The position numbers and the translations under genes are program-made. Shown here piece after piece: positions 1 through 7,669 of a DNA stretch of 20,334 nt. How positions within the stretch are numbered: the first letter of the stretch is position 1; every line of letters begins with the position of its first letter. The notes beneath the pieces were generated by a model that saw only the letters and a program-made list of their open reading frames with translations, was not told where the DNA came from and did no database searches. Source of the stretch: SICV01 sp964372375 (GTDB taxonomy: Archaea > Nanobdellota > Nanobdellia > Pacearchaeales > GW2011-AR1); assembly GCA_964372375.1 (NCBI GenBank), contig CAYJQF010000009.1, positions 1 to 20,334 on the forward strand, given 5' to 3'.

Positions 1-578
1 CTCTTTCAATTAATTCCCATATTCCTAAAGAGATAGGTAATACTCTTCTGGCTTCAACTCGTTCACCGCTCGCATCTGCTGAACCAGCGAAACCTGTACG
101 TTCTCAGCAATGGCCTATCACGTTTTCCTATGCTCTTGATACCAATAATAATGGCATGTATGATCTTGGAGAACCTCTTATTAAAAATAATACGAATACC
201 TTTGGGAATAACACTCTTATTTTCTTTCATGCGCCAAGGCAAGCACTTATGGAGGGAACTACCATGCACGTCCAAATTGTACGTGTACATGATGCCCATC
301 TATTTATGAATGGCGCCTTCTATCTGCCCGAGGAACGCAAACAATTCCCTCCTGAAGCTTCGTCATTTGAATTTATGCGATTTTCAGTAAGCAGTTATAC
401 ACAAGAAATGAGGAAACGCGGCGTCGATCTCAGAGGACTTGAGAGTGTAGGATATTATCTGACGATTTCAGTAGACACTCGCTTAGCAGCTAGCCGCACG
501 TTCTTTGTCAATTATGCCGAGCCAGTCTCTGTTCCCCTGAAGCAGCACAAAAGCCTTAATTTGACCACCGATAAGTAA
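1..578 (+). CDS. C-terminal part of a secreted or surface protein, 5' end outside window
   Basis: The frame is open from the first bases (codons in phase from position 3) to a TAA at 576-578, which a TAG follows directly. The visible part is about 191 residues. It contains DTNNNGMYDLGE, which fits a 12-position EF-hand or dockerin-like calcium loop (D1, N3, N5, G6, D9, E12); calcium binding is an inference. The rest looks like a beta-rich extracellular domain with no motif I can name. An internal ATG at 156 is not a likely start because the coherent frame extends upstream of it. The next two genes on this strand encode a lipoprotein and a membrane-anchored surface protein, so this is probably part of an envelope gene cluster. 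I do not recognise the family. Confidence 0.7.
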   Translation, partial: LSINSHIPKEIGNTLLASTRSPLASAEPAKPVRSQQWPITFSYALDTNNNGMYDLGEPLIKNNTNTFGNNTLIFFHAPRQALMEGTTMHVQIVRVHDAHLFMNGAFYLPEERKQFPPEASSFEFMRFSVSSYTQEMRKRGVDLRGLESVGYYLTISVDTRLAASRTFFVNYAEPVSVPLKQHKSLNLTTDK

Positions 579-586
579 TAGCAAAA

Positions 587-594
587 TTTAAATA
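587..594 (+). promoter_or_regulatory. TATA box for the lipoprotein gene
   Basis: TTTAAATA is centred about 26 bp before the ATG at 617. This predicts a leaderless transcript. Confidence 0.6.
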
Positions 595-616
595 GGCTCT
601 TCTTGCTTAGTTCTGC

Positions 617-1414
617 ATGCTTACTAGAATACGAAAAGGATTAGCTAAAAAGGTTGCATTTGCTAGCATGGCTGCGGGCGTGTTAGCAGGATGCACTGCT
701 CTTGATGAACGCGGCCAGCCTATCGGCACACCTGCTCGTGCATATCAGCCGGTGCAGCAGACACAACAGGCAGTTGCGACCGAAGATCTTGAACTATTAG
801 GAGATATTGCTGATGTTGCCAGCATCTTTGTGCCTAACTTACGGCATGCTCTTCTGCTTCGTACTGCCGGTGCAAGTGCACGCAACCGGGCAGTTGTGCA
901 AGGGCAGCAGGATGCAGCACAAACAATCGTACAAGGAGCGCAAATACCACAGCAGGATGTACGGCCACGAACAATACGCCTTGCGGGACTGCCCTATGCC
1001 CTTTCAGTTGATTATGAGCAACAGACTCTCACAAGTAAGGGTCTCATGGCCCGCTTGGTTGGTGTTCCACCAGGGGCTGAAGAGTTTACGTGCGTTGCAT
1101 GCAACTATTTGCATGATGACAATGGCAATGGAAGAATTGATTTCCCCTATGAATGCAATGGTATCAATGACACATTCACCACGAATCAGATGATTACTTT
1201 AAGTTGTTTTTCGAACATAAGCAGACCAGGTAATTCTGTGGAGATCAAAAATAGCCGCGGCGAATCAACCTTCCAGTTTAGTATACCTGAAAGCTCAGGA
1301 GGGCCTCGGGTGGTCTATAAACCAGGAGAACTTGCCCCTGACAGGTATACGGTTTCATGGTACCAGAACGGCCGTTTCTTAGTGAAAGTGCCTTTTACCG
1401 TTATAGAGAAATAA
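617..1414 (+). CDS. Predicted lipoprotein with calcium-loop-like motif
   Basis: This 265-residue protein has a lipoprotein-type signal: basic n-region RIRKGLAKK, a short hydrophobic stretch and the lipobox LAGC, with lipidation expected at Cys26. A low-complexity Q/A-rich region (about 40-110) follows. The C-terminal half has cysteines C159, C162, C180 and C197 around DDNGNGRID (167-175), which resembles an EF-hand or dockerin calcium loop. The last 60 residues look like an Ig-like beta domain. A TATA box lies about 26 bp upstream of the ATG and there is no Shine-Dalgarno, so the start is taken as leaderless. The stop is TAA followed by TAG. The neighbouring genes are also envelope proteins and the upstream one carries a similar loop. 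The specific function is unknown. Confidence 0.8.
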   Translation: MLTRIRKGLAKKVAFASMAAGVLAGCTALDERGQPIGTPARAYQPVQQTQQAVATEDLELLGDIADVASIFVPNLRHALLLRTAGASARNRAVVQGQQDAAQTIVQGAQIPQQDVRPRTIRLAGLPYALSVDYEQQTLTSKGLMARLVGVPPGAEEFTCVACNYLHDDNGNGRIDFPYECNGINDTFTTNQMITLSCFSNISRPGNSVEIKNSRGESTFQFSIPESSGGPRVVYKPGELAPDRYTVSWYQNGRFLVKVPFTVIEK

Positions 1415-1431
1415 TAGAGTATACGAATATA

Positions 1432-1439
1432 TTTATAAA
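1432..1439 (+). promoter_or_regulatory. TATA box for the large surface protein gene
   Basis: TTTATAAA is centred about 25 bp before the ATG at 1461, again fitting a leaderless start. Confidence 0.6.
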
Positions 1440-1460
1440 GAATATTCTGCTCACTAAAGC

Positions 1461-3809
1461 ATGTCTAGCAAAGAGGGGCGATTGCTGTATTATGGTCTGT
1501 CTTTCAGCCAAATCCTCTTATTATTAGGTGCGCTCTTTGCCTTCTGTTTCTTCCTCAACCAAGAAAGTGCTTTAGTAAGTGCGCAAAGTATTACTCCTAT
1601 TCCTGCAAACCCTACCTTTTTCCAGAGAGCTGCTCCGGGTGTTTTTCATGGACCTGTTGCTGGAGGAGTTGCAACTAGTTTTACAGCAGGCTCAACTTTA
1701 ACTGCGGGGACTGCAGTAACTTCAGGTACTCTTTCCGCTGGTGCTGTTAGCTTTCAAACTGCTGCGGGTAGCGTCGTACAGTTCAGTGCAGCGAATGGTC
1801 CTATCACTGTTGGAGCTTATGGTGGTCAAGCAGGGACCTTTGTTGTTCAGCAAGGAGCAACGACCTATGTTACCGGCGCTGCTCCAGTAGTCCAAGGGAG
1901 TGCTGTTGCATCAACACCAGTAACAGCAAGTGCTCCGGGAGCAACAGCTTCTGGCGGTACTATTACCAGCTTTATTCAAAACTTATTTAGCGGTAAAGCA
2001 ACATTCGGTTTATCAGGAACTGGTGGAGCGGTTGCTGGTGCGCTTGCACAAGGTCTTGTGTGGGGAATTTTGTTATATGGTGTCGGTAAAATGTTGGGTC
2101 CTCTCTTCGGACTTTCAAAAGAAAATACCGATGCACTCAGTAAATCGCTTCTTCTCGGAGGCGTTTCTGGCGGTGTGATTAAAGCATTTCTTATTAATGC
2201 AAACCCTTCAAATCCTGGATTATTAGGACTCTCTGCAGGGCAAGCGGGGTTCTTAGGAGGAGTCGTTATCTTTGCAATCGTCTTCATCTTATTATATAGC
2301 GATAAGGATACACAATTGGTCAATTTCCAGTGCTTGCCTTGGGAACCGCCTTTGGGAGGAGCAAACTGTGAATCGTGTAATAAAGATGCTCTCCGACCAT
2401 GCTCTGAGTATAGATGCAAAAGCTTGGGACAGGCATGCGACTTAGTGAATAAGGGAACTGAGAAAGAGCAGTGCGTCTGGGTGAGCAAAGGAGACGTCAC
2501 TTCTCCCACCATCACCCCAAATGTCTCTGCATTAACTTCTGGTTTGAATTATGTTCCCTTGTTAGGCAGACCAACTGCCTTAGGAACGAAAATTGTGAAG
2601 AACAATGGGTGTTTGCCTGCATTCACCAAATTACAGTTTGGCTTGGATACGAATGAGCCGGCGCAATGCAGGCTTGATTATGAAAATAAGAATTATAGTG
2701 AACTACAGTTCTTTGTCGGAGGGAGCAATTATTATACAAAAAGCCATGTCCAAGAAATGCGACTGCCTTCACCTACTGGATCAGACAGTCCACTCTTCAA
2801 GAACGATGGCACGTTTGACTTGTATGTGCGCTGCCAGGATGCAAATGGAAATAAGAATGAGGATGTGTATGTCGTAGAGTATTGTGTAGATAAGGGACCA
2901 GATACTACCCCTCCACTGATTGAAAAAACTTCAATTATCTCTGGCAGTCCGGTGCGGTATAAGGTAGATGCTGTTCCCTTGGAAATCTACACGAATGAAC
3001 CGGCGCAGTGCAAATGGAGCAGGCAGGATAAAGCCTATGATAGCATGGAAAATGCATTTGCCTGTGTTTCTTCACCGCAAGAAATCAATGCAGAATTACT
3101 CTATACCTGCTCGGGCACTATTACTGGCATTGAAAACAATAAAAATAATGAGTATTACCTGCGATGCAGAGATGCAGCAGGCAACACGAATGTGCAAAGC
3201 CAGCCGGATGGAAAAGCATTCGTCCTCAAAGGAAGCCAGCCATTAAGTATTCTCTCTATAGAACCAAATGCAACCGTATTTGGCAGTACTTCAGTAGTAT
3301 CGGTGCAATTACAAGTAACGACTGATGATGGTTCAAGTGAAGGGAAAGCACTCTGCTTTTACAATTCCTCGCTGACTGGCGGGTATCAGGCAATGTTTGA
3401 GAGCAATAGCTTCAAGCATATGCAACTCCAACAACTAGGTAATGGAACGTACCAGTACTTCTTTAAGTGTGTGGATGCAGGCGGCAATGTAGCTGAAGCT
3501 TCTACCTCTTTTGCAGTTATTATTGATAAGAGCCCTCCACAAGTGACGCGGGCGTATAAGGACCAAGCGCTCAAGATTGTAACGAATGAAGATGCTGAGT
3601 GCACGTACTCATTAACGAGTTGTAATTTCAATCTGAAAGATGGTCTGAAAATGGAATATGCAAATCCAAGTGTTAAGAATGCGCTGTTTGCACCTTGGAA
3701 GCCACAGCAGACGTATTATATCAAGTGTGTAGATAGGTATGGAAACCAGCCTAGCGATCCGAACGAATGCTCAGTTGTAGTTAGTCCTCGGCAATTAGGC
3801 CAGAGCTAG
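1461..3809 (+). CDS. Large membrane-anchored surface protein with repeated TNEPAQC / CxDxxGN modules
   Basis: This 782-residue protein has an N-terminal hydrophobic segment (about 13-32), then an A/G/S/T/V-rich low-complexity region (about 60-185). Two further strongly hydrophobic stretches follow (about 187-210 and 260-280), with a weaker one near 228-246. A cysteine-rich segment comes next (C291, C303, C306, C314, C319, C326, C338). The C-terminal 400 residues hold at least four related units. Each has a cysteine early, often in TNEPAQC (397-403 and 511-517; variant TNEDAEC at 708-714), and ends in C-x-D-x-x-G-N (458, 569, 670, 756). The paired cysteines suggest disulfide-stabilised Ig-like extracellular domains. 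The gene ends in TAG and its last 29 bp overlap the convergent hjc gene. It is likely a cell-surface protein; the ligand and role are unknown. Confidence 0.8.
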   Translation: MSSKEGRLLYYGLSFSQILLLLGALFAFCFFLNQESALVSAQSITPIPANPTFFQRAAPGVFHGPVAGGVATSFTAGSTLTAGTAVTSGTLSAGAVSFQTAAGSVVQFSAANGPITVGAYGGQAGTFVVQQGATTYVTGAAPVVQGSAVASTPVTASAPGATASGGTITSFIQNLFSGKATFGLSGTGGAVAGALAQGLVWGILLYGVGKMLGPLFGLSKENTDALSKSLLLGGVSGGVIKAFLINANPSNPGLLGLSAGQAGFLGGVVIFAIVFILLYSDKDTQLVNFQCLPWEPPLGGANCESCNKDALRPCSEYRCKSLGQACDLVNKGTEKEQCVWVSKGDVTSPTITPNVSALTSGLNYVPLLGRPTALGTKIVKNNGCLPAFTKLQFGLDTNEPAQCRLDYENKNYSELQFFVGGSNYYTKSHVQEMRLPSPTGSDSPLFKNDGTFDLYVRCQDANGNKNEDVYVVEYCVDKGPDTTPPLIEKTSIISGSPVRYKVDAVPLEIYTNEPAQCKWSRQDKAYDSMENAFACVSSPQEINAELLYTCSGTITGIENNKNNEYYLRCRDAAGNTNVQSQPDGKAFVLKGSQPLSILSIEPNATVFGSTSVVSVQLQVTTDDGSSEGKALCFYNSSLTGGYQAMFESNSFKHMQLQQLGNGTYQYFFKCVDAGGNVAEASTSFAVIIDKSPPQVTRAYKDQALKIVTNEDAECTYSLTSCNFNLKDGLKMEYANPSVKNALFAPWKPQQTYYIKCVDRYGNQPSDPNECSVVVSPRQLGQS

Positions 3810-4197
3810 CTTCGAAGAATTGCCCAAACCGTTTTCCTTCCTGTTTTGCGCGTTTCAAATTAATTACCCAGTTTTTTCCTGCATCTTTTAATTGTTCGGG
3901 AGCAAGAAAAAGCCAGCCTTCATAATTAAACTTGACAGCAAGAACAGGAGCAAGCCCGATAGTATAGGCAAAGGTTACAAAGTCATTTATCTGCTCCTTG
4001 GAAATATAAATGTTGCTCTTTCTAGATGATTTTACCTCAACCACGTGCCCTTTCCTTCCCGGTTTTGCTGCTAATAAGTCACAAGGTGATTCATCTTTTA
4101 CACCAGAACCAGCTACTCGAACAGCGCGCCAGCCCTTCTTGGTAAAGAGTTCGACCAATTCTCGCTCAACTCGCGAGCCTTTTGCCTTGTTTGACAT
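3781..4197 (-). CDS. hjc: Archaeal Holliday junction resolvase Hjc
   Basis: This 138-residue protein is a structure-specific endonuclease predicted to cut four-way DNA junctions during recombination. The archaeal Hjc pattern is complete: GSRVEREL with Glu11, the PCDLLAAK segment with Asp40, and VVEVKSS with Glu54 and Lys56 forming the E-x-K part of the nuclease fold. The later segment ISKEQINDFVTFA fits the family, and the length is typical. A TATA box about 25 bp upstream points to the ATG at 4197. The 3' end overlaps the convergent surface-protein gene by 29 bp. The call is strong on motif order alone. Confidence 0.93.
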   Translation of the reverse strand: MSNKAKGSRVERELVELFTKKGWRAVRVAGSGVKDESPCDLLAAKPGRKGHVVEVKSSRKSNIYISKEQINDFVTFAYTIGLAPVLAVKFNYEGWLFLAPEQLKDAGKNWVINLKRAKQEGKRFGQFFEASSGLIAED

Positions 4198-4218
4198 CTG
4201 TCAAACAACTGTTTTTCG

Positions 4219-4226
4219 TTTAAATA
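4219..4226 (-). promoter_or_regulatory. TATA box for hjc
   Basis: TATTTAAA on the minus strand is centred about 25 bp before the ATG at 4197. Confidence 0.55.
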
Positions 4227-4281
4227 GATTGCTAAAAATAAAAGAAATTTTGTTAGCTCGCTAGCTTACTGACTTACTATA

Positions 4282-4749
4282 TTACAAAGAAGAGTCATCT
4301 TCAAGTAAGTCCCTCTCTCTTGCTTTAGCTAATTTTTTTGGCAACTCATGCCTGATCATATGCATAAGTACTTCTTCAGGGCTTCTTTGATAGAAACGGT
4401 TTCTTTTATTTGATTGATGTTCTATTTGAGGGAGCGTCTCTACAAAATAACGAGGTACGCCTCCCACTACCACGTTCACTTGATACGTATCATTTTCGTA
4501 GAAGGTTCTTCTAGATCTTCCAGGCAGCAAAGGCATATACCCTTGTTTCCAGACATCGTCCCAAGACAAACCATGCCTCATAAAGGTATCTTTATTCAAG
4601 GGAAACTCCCATACCAGCAATTCTGCTACTTCATCCAAGTCGCGACCGAAAGTAACCGCATGCTCGAGCTGTTTCATCTCTTGAAACATATCCTCGTCTA
4701 GAGTAAGTTTAAACTTTTTGCACTTATTACGAGGAACATCCTTTTTCAT
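4282..4749 (-). CDS. Hypothetical protein, 155 aa
   Basis: This is a soluble charged protein with no signal peptide or membrane segment. The N-terminus is lysine-rich (KKDVPRNKCKKFKLTLDED) and the C-terminal third is basic and probably helical (HMIRHELPKKLAKARERDL). The opening KFKLTLDEDMFQEMKQL could be a short beta strand followed by a helix, as in small DNA-binding proteins, but that is only a resemblance. A clear TATA box lies 25 bp upstream of the ATG and overlaps the stop codon of the preceding histone-fold gene. It therefore has its own promoter within a compact minus-strand series. I do not recognise the family. Confidence 0.7.
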   Translation of the reverse strand: MKKDVPRNKCKKFKLTLDEDMFQEMKQLEHAVTFGRDLDEVAELLVWEFPLNKDTFMRHGLSWDDVWKQGYMPLLPGRSRRTFYENDTYQVNVVVGGVPRYFVETLPQIEHQSNKRNRFYQRSPEEVLMHMIRHELPKKLAKARERDLLEDDSSL

Positions 4750-4770
4750 ACGTCCAGAATATCCTCTAGG

Positions 4771-4780
4771 ATTTATAAAT
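4771..4780 (-). promoter_or_regulatory. TATA box for the 155-aa gene
   Basis: The palindromic ATTTATAAAT is centred about 26 bp before the ATG at 4749 and touches the stop codon of the histone-fold gene. Confidence 0.6.
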
Positions 4781-4947
4781 TAGAGGTCTCTCGCTTGCAG
4801 TGTCCGTCTGCCATTCAATTTTGCCCTTATAGCTGCTTCTTCCAATAATTTAAGCACCTTCTTATTCAGTGCTTCGGGCACTTCTCCTGCTACCTGTAGG
4901 TCAGGTACTGCTGCCTTGATTTTACTTTTTATTATTAGTTCTACCAT
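4780..4947 (-). CDS. Single-histone-fold DNA-binding protein (DUF1931 / small histone type)
   Basis: This is a 55-residue protein starting MVELIIKSKIKAAV and ending GRRTLQARDL. The ending matches the histone-fold C-terminus (GRKTV-x-x-x-D in archaeal histones), and the middle EALNKKVLKLLEEAAIRAK is the long central helix. The short N-terminus and the RDL ending are closer to the small DUF1931 or bacterial-type histones than to canonical HMf-type ones. It probably binds DNA as a dimer. The ATG at 4947 is chosen over an upstream TTG at 4974. A GGAGG lies 12 nt before this ATG, and the gene overlaps the end of lysS by 26 bp, so it is probably read from the lysS transcript. Confidence 0.8.
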   Translation of the reverse strand: MVELIIKSKIKAAVPDLQVAGEVPEALNKKVLKLLEEAAIRAKLNGRRTLQARDL

Positions 4948-6460
4948 CTTTTTTCTGCGCCTCCTTTTCTTCAATTTTCTGTTCTGAAACTACCGGCTTC
5001 ATAAACGGAAAGAGAATGACATCGCGTATAGAAGGAGAATTGGTAAGAAGCATGATCAACCTGTCCACGCCTAATCCGAGACCGGATGTGGGAGGCATGC
5101 CTGTTTCCAAGGCATTCAGAAAATCTTCGTCATATGGTGCTGCCTCCTCTTCTCCTTTCTTCTTATGCTCTGCTTCTTGCTCAAATATCTTTCTCAATAC
5201 AAGTGGTTCATTTAACTCTGAATAATTATTTCCCATCTCCCAGCCATTGATAATTGGCTCAAATCGCTCTGCTATACTTGGATTGTCTGGTTTTCTCTTT
5301 GCCAGCGGAGAGGTATCGGCTGGGTAGTCATAGATAATAGTTGGTTGAATTAATTTTGGCTGCACTAGTTCAGAAAAGATTTCTTCAATGGCAATTCCCC
5401 TCCTAAATGCGGTCTTTAACCTTAGCTTCTTCTCATCTAGAACTTCCCTTAGTTCTTGGTCAGACATTTTTTCTACTTGTATGCCTGCATGCTTCTTAAT
5501 TGCCTCGTACATGGTCAGGCGTTTCCACGGCTTTTTGAATTCGATTTCTTGACCTTGATAGTCAATTTTTGTTTTTCCTACTACTTTTTTAGCTACTTGT
5601 TCTATCATCTCCTCGAATAAGTCCATGTTTGCTTCATAATTAACATACGCCCACATAGTCTCTAGCATGGTAAATTCAGGATTATGAGTAGCATCAATGC
5701 CTTCGTTCCTGAAGATACGGTTCATCGAGTATACTCTTTCAAACCCACCCACGATTAAGCGTTTGAGATATAATTCAGTTGAAATGTTCAGATACACTCT
5801 CATCTTTAAGGCATTAAGCTCGCTAATAAACGGTCGTGCTGCGCCTCCACCATATAAAGGCTGCAACATTGGAGTGTCTGTCTCTATAAATCCTTTACTT
5901 TCTAAGAATACTCTCAAGGAACTTATTATTTTACTTCTTGCTTCGAAGACCTTTTTTACTTCTGGTGTCATAGCCAAATCAATATACCTCTTTCTGTATC
6001 TTTCCTCCTTATCTTCAAGACCATGCCATTTATCAGGAAGAGGGAGCAAGGATTTTGTGAGCAATTCAAGTTTCTTTACTAAAATAGATAATTCGCCTCT
6101 CTTTGTCCTAAAAACAGGACCTGAAACTCCTACAAAATCTCCTGCGTCTATGTACATCTTGAAGAATTTGCAGATTTTCTCAGGAGTTTCGCCTTCCTGG
6201 AGAACAAGCTGAATAGTACCTGAGCCATCTTGTAACACTCCAAATACTATCTTTCCTATGTCCCGAATAGTCATTAACCTTCCTGCTACCGTTGCTGTTT
6301 CTTTTGACTTCTGCTCGTTTTTAAGTTTTGCATTTTTTTCCTGCAATTCTTTGGCTGTATCCTTCTTTTCAAATTGATTAGGGTAGGGGTTTATCTTCTG
6401 CCTCCTCAGCTCTTCTAGTTTCTTCAGCCGTTCCTTGATGAATTCATCTTGTCGACTCAT
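4922..6460 (-). CDS. lysS: Lysyl-tRNA synthetase, class II
   Basis: This 512-residue enzyme charges tRNA-Lys with lysine using ATP. The N-terminus is a basic helix, then an OB-fold anticodon-binding domain (about 55-140, containing VAGRLMTIRDIGK). The class II catalytic core shows motif 1 around GFIETDTPML (190-199), motif 2 RIFRNEGIDATHNPEFT (248-264) and motif 3 GLGLGVDRL (460-468). This is the bacterial/eukaryotic-type class II enzyme. Many archaea use an unrelated class I LysRS, so it is informative for the lineage. A TATA box 25 bp upstream supports the ATG at 6460. The last 26 bp overlap the histone-fold gene, and the C-terminal tail is lysine-rich. Confidence 0.96.
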   Translation of the reverse strand: MSRQDEFIKERLKKLEELRRQKINPYPNQFEKKDTAKELQEKNAKLKNEQKSKETATVAGRLMTIRDIGKIVFGVLQDGSGTIQLVLQEGETPEKICKFFKMYIDAGDFVGVSGPVFRTKRGELSILVKKLELLTKSLLPLPDKWHGLEDKEERYRKRYIDLAMTPEVKKVFEARSKIISSLRVFLESKGFIETDTPMLQPLYGGGAARPFISELNALKMRVYLNISTELYLKRLIVGGFERVYSMNRIFRNEGIDATHNPEFTMLETMWAYVNYEANMDLFEEMIEQVAKKVVGKTKIDYQGQEIEFKKPWKRLTMYEAIKKHAGIQVEKMSDQELREVLDEKKLRLKTAFRRGIAIEEIFSELVQPKLIQPTIIYDYPADTSPLAKRKPDNPSIAERFEPIINGWEMGNNYSELNEPLVLRKIFEQEAEHKKKGEEEAAPYDEDFLNALETGMPPTSGLGLGVDRLIMLLTNSPSIRDVILFPFMKPVVSEQKIEEKEAQKKDGRTNNKK

Positions 6461-6481
6461 ATAGCAAAGAACTAAGAAGGG

Positions 6482-6489
6482 TTTAAATA
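6482..6489 (-). promoter_or_regulatory. TATA box for lysS
   Basis: TATTTAAA on the minus strand is centred about 25 bp before the lysS ATG and lies just beyond the stop of the next upstream gene. Confidence 0.6.
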
Positions 6490-6492
6490 CGT

Positions 6493-6837
6493 TTAGAAAC
6501 CCCGCTGATTAAAAAAAGTGCGAGCTTGTTTATTAAACATAATTGCTTCTTTTTGCGAAAGTCCGCTTTGCGCCAGGAAAACATACTTTGAATGAGTAGA
6601 TAGTGCAAAACATTCTATTATCTTTGCTTGTGCTTGCTGATCATATATAACAACACGGTATCCTCTTTCAGATCGTGTAGGATTTTCCATATTTTCTGTA
6701 GCAACCAGTAGCTTTTCTTTTTTAGTAAGGGCTCTTGGAACATAGCTCTCAAGAGGAACCGTTGCAGCAATCTCTTCAATAAGCCGTGCTCGTGCTCTGC
6801 AAAATACTGCAAGATTTACCTCTTTAAATTGACTCAT
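6493..6837 (-). CDS. Hypothetical protein, 114 aa
   Basis: This is a soluble protein with no membrane segment. Visible features are an N-terminal helix rich in Arg and Ala (CRARARLIEEIAAT) and a beta-like stretch YRVVIYDQQAQAKIIECFAL. It lies 7 nt downstream of the membrane-protein gene on the same strand, and I see no well-placed TATA box or Shine-Dalgarno of its own. It is therefore probably co-transcribed with that gene. A different-frame ORF at 6618-6812 lies within it and is treated as a shadow. I do not recognise the family. Confidence 0.65.
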   Translation of the reverse strand: MSQFKEVNLAVFCRARARLIEEIAATVPLESYVPRALTKKEKLLVATENMENPTRSERGYRVVIYDQQAQAKIIECFALSTHSKYVFLAQSGLSQKEAIMFNKQARTFFNQRGF

Positions 6838-6844
6838 TTTTCTT

Positions 6845-7333
6845 CTAGTGCTTAAAAAATGCCTTCACTTTTCCGGAGAGGGAAAGATAGAGGAGTATGC
6901 CTCCGTGCACAACCAAGGAAACAATGCTTGCCAATGATCCTTTGAAAAGACCATAGAGCGCAAGCAGAAGACCAAGGCCGCTTAGAATCAGTTCGAGCAC
7001 GTACGCCCAGCGACGACCACGCCAGAGACCAACACCCATCACTATATTGAGAATTCCCAGAAAGAGGACTGCCGCGGCTAGCCCAATAAGAATTGGTCCT
7101 GCCGTCTGTAAGGCAGACGTAAGTTTTGCAAGATTATCTGCTCCTAATTCAGCGGTAACATTACCTTGTTTGAACTGATCGAGCAGTTTTACAGCATACG
7201 AATCATGGTTTTGAATGAGTAGAATGCCAGCAACGAGAAAAAGAATACTGCCGAGAAGCAAAAAGCCGGCACTGATGTAGTTCAAAATTGCTATACTTTT
7301 GACGCCAAGCGGAGGGTTTTTTAAAGCGTGCAT
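6845..7333 (-). CDS. Small integral membrane protein, about four TM segments
   Basis: This 162-residue protein has hydrophobic stretches near 14-38, 78-105, 110-130 and 135-153. A soluble loop at about 40-75 (HDSYAVKLLDQFKQGNVTAE) separates the first two segments. The motif GLWRGRRWAYVLELILSGLG, a short basic turn between two helices, is typical of small bacterial and archaeal membrane proteins of unknown function. The gene ends in TAG. A TATA box 25 bp upstream of the ATG indicates its own promoter, and the 114-aa gene follows after 7 nt. No catalytic residue is evident. Confidence 0.75.
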   Translation of the reverse strand: MHALKNPPLGVKSIAILNYISAGFLLLGSILFLVAGILLIQNHDSYAVKLLDQFKQGNVTAELGADNLAKLTSALQTAGPILIGLAAAVLFLGILNIVMGVGLWRGRRWAYVLELILSGLGLLLALYGLFKGSLASIVSLVVHGGILLYLSLSGKVKAFFKH

Positions 7334-7352
7334 AGCGTACTATTTCCCCGAG

Positions 7353-7363
7353 CTTATTTATAT
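7353..7363 (-). promoter_or_regulatory. TATA box for the four-TM protein gene
   Basis: ATATAAATAAG on the minus strand is centred about 25 bp before the ATG at 7333. Confidence 0.55.
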
Positions 7364-7369
7364 CTTTCG

Positions 7370-7645
7370 TTAAAATCGTAAAATCCTGAACTCCTTAAAG
7401 TCCTGAAGCCGTTCAGCCCGCTGTTCAATATTTCTAATAATGGCATGTTTCGGACCTTGCCTACATATAGGAAGCATTGCATCCACCTCTGTAGTAGTGC
7501 CTTCAAGAAAAATTTCAATCCTCCCATCCTCTCGCTGCCTTAAGAAGCCCTTCACATTGTGTGTGTCCGCATGCTCTTTGATAAATTGCCGATAGAAAAG
7601 ACTTTGTAAAGAACCTGTAATAAATAACCGTACTGCTTTTTTCAT
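7370..7645 (-). CDS. Acylphosphatase-family protein with altered active site
   Basis: This 91-residue protein has the acylphosphatase ferredoxin-like fold pattern. Strand 1 is VRLFITG, the catalytic-loop arginine is Arg19 in LFYRQF, then comes helix KEHADTH, then GFLRQREDGRIEIFLEG. Family members hydrolyse acyl-phosphates using one arginine and one asparagine. Here the residue expected to be that asparagine (G-x-V-x-N) is Gln37, and the phosphate loop normally GxVQGVxFR reads GSLQSLFYR. The fold is convincing but standard activity is doubtful. A weak AT-rich element lies 25 bp upstream, and a GGTGA about 10 nt before the ATG could help initiation. Confidence 0.8.
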   Translation of the reverse strand: MKKAVRLFITGSLQSLFYRQFIKEHADTHNVKGFLRQREDGRIEIFLEGTTTEVDAMLPICRQGPKHAIIRNIEQRAERLQDFKEFRILRF

Positions 7646-7669
7646 AACTTCACCACTCTGTTTGTATTC

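Noticed and set aside
1976..2515. 179-codon frame on the minus strand
   Set aside because: It is opposite the well-supported surface protein gene, shows no recognisable motif and has no promoter.
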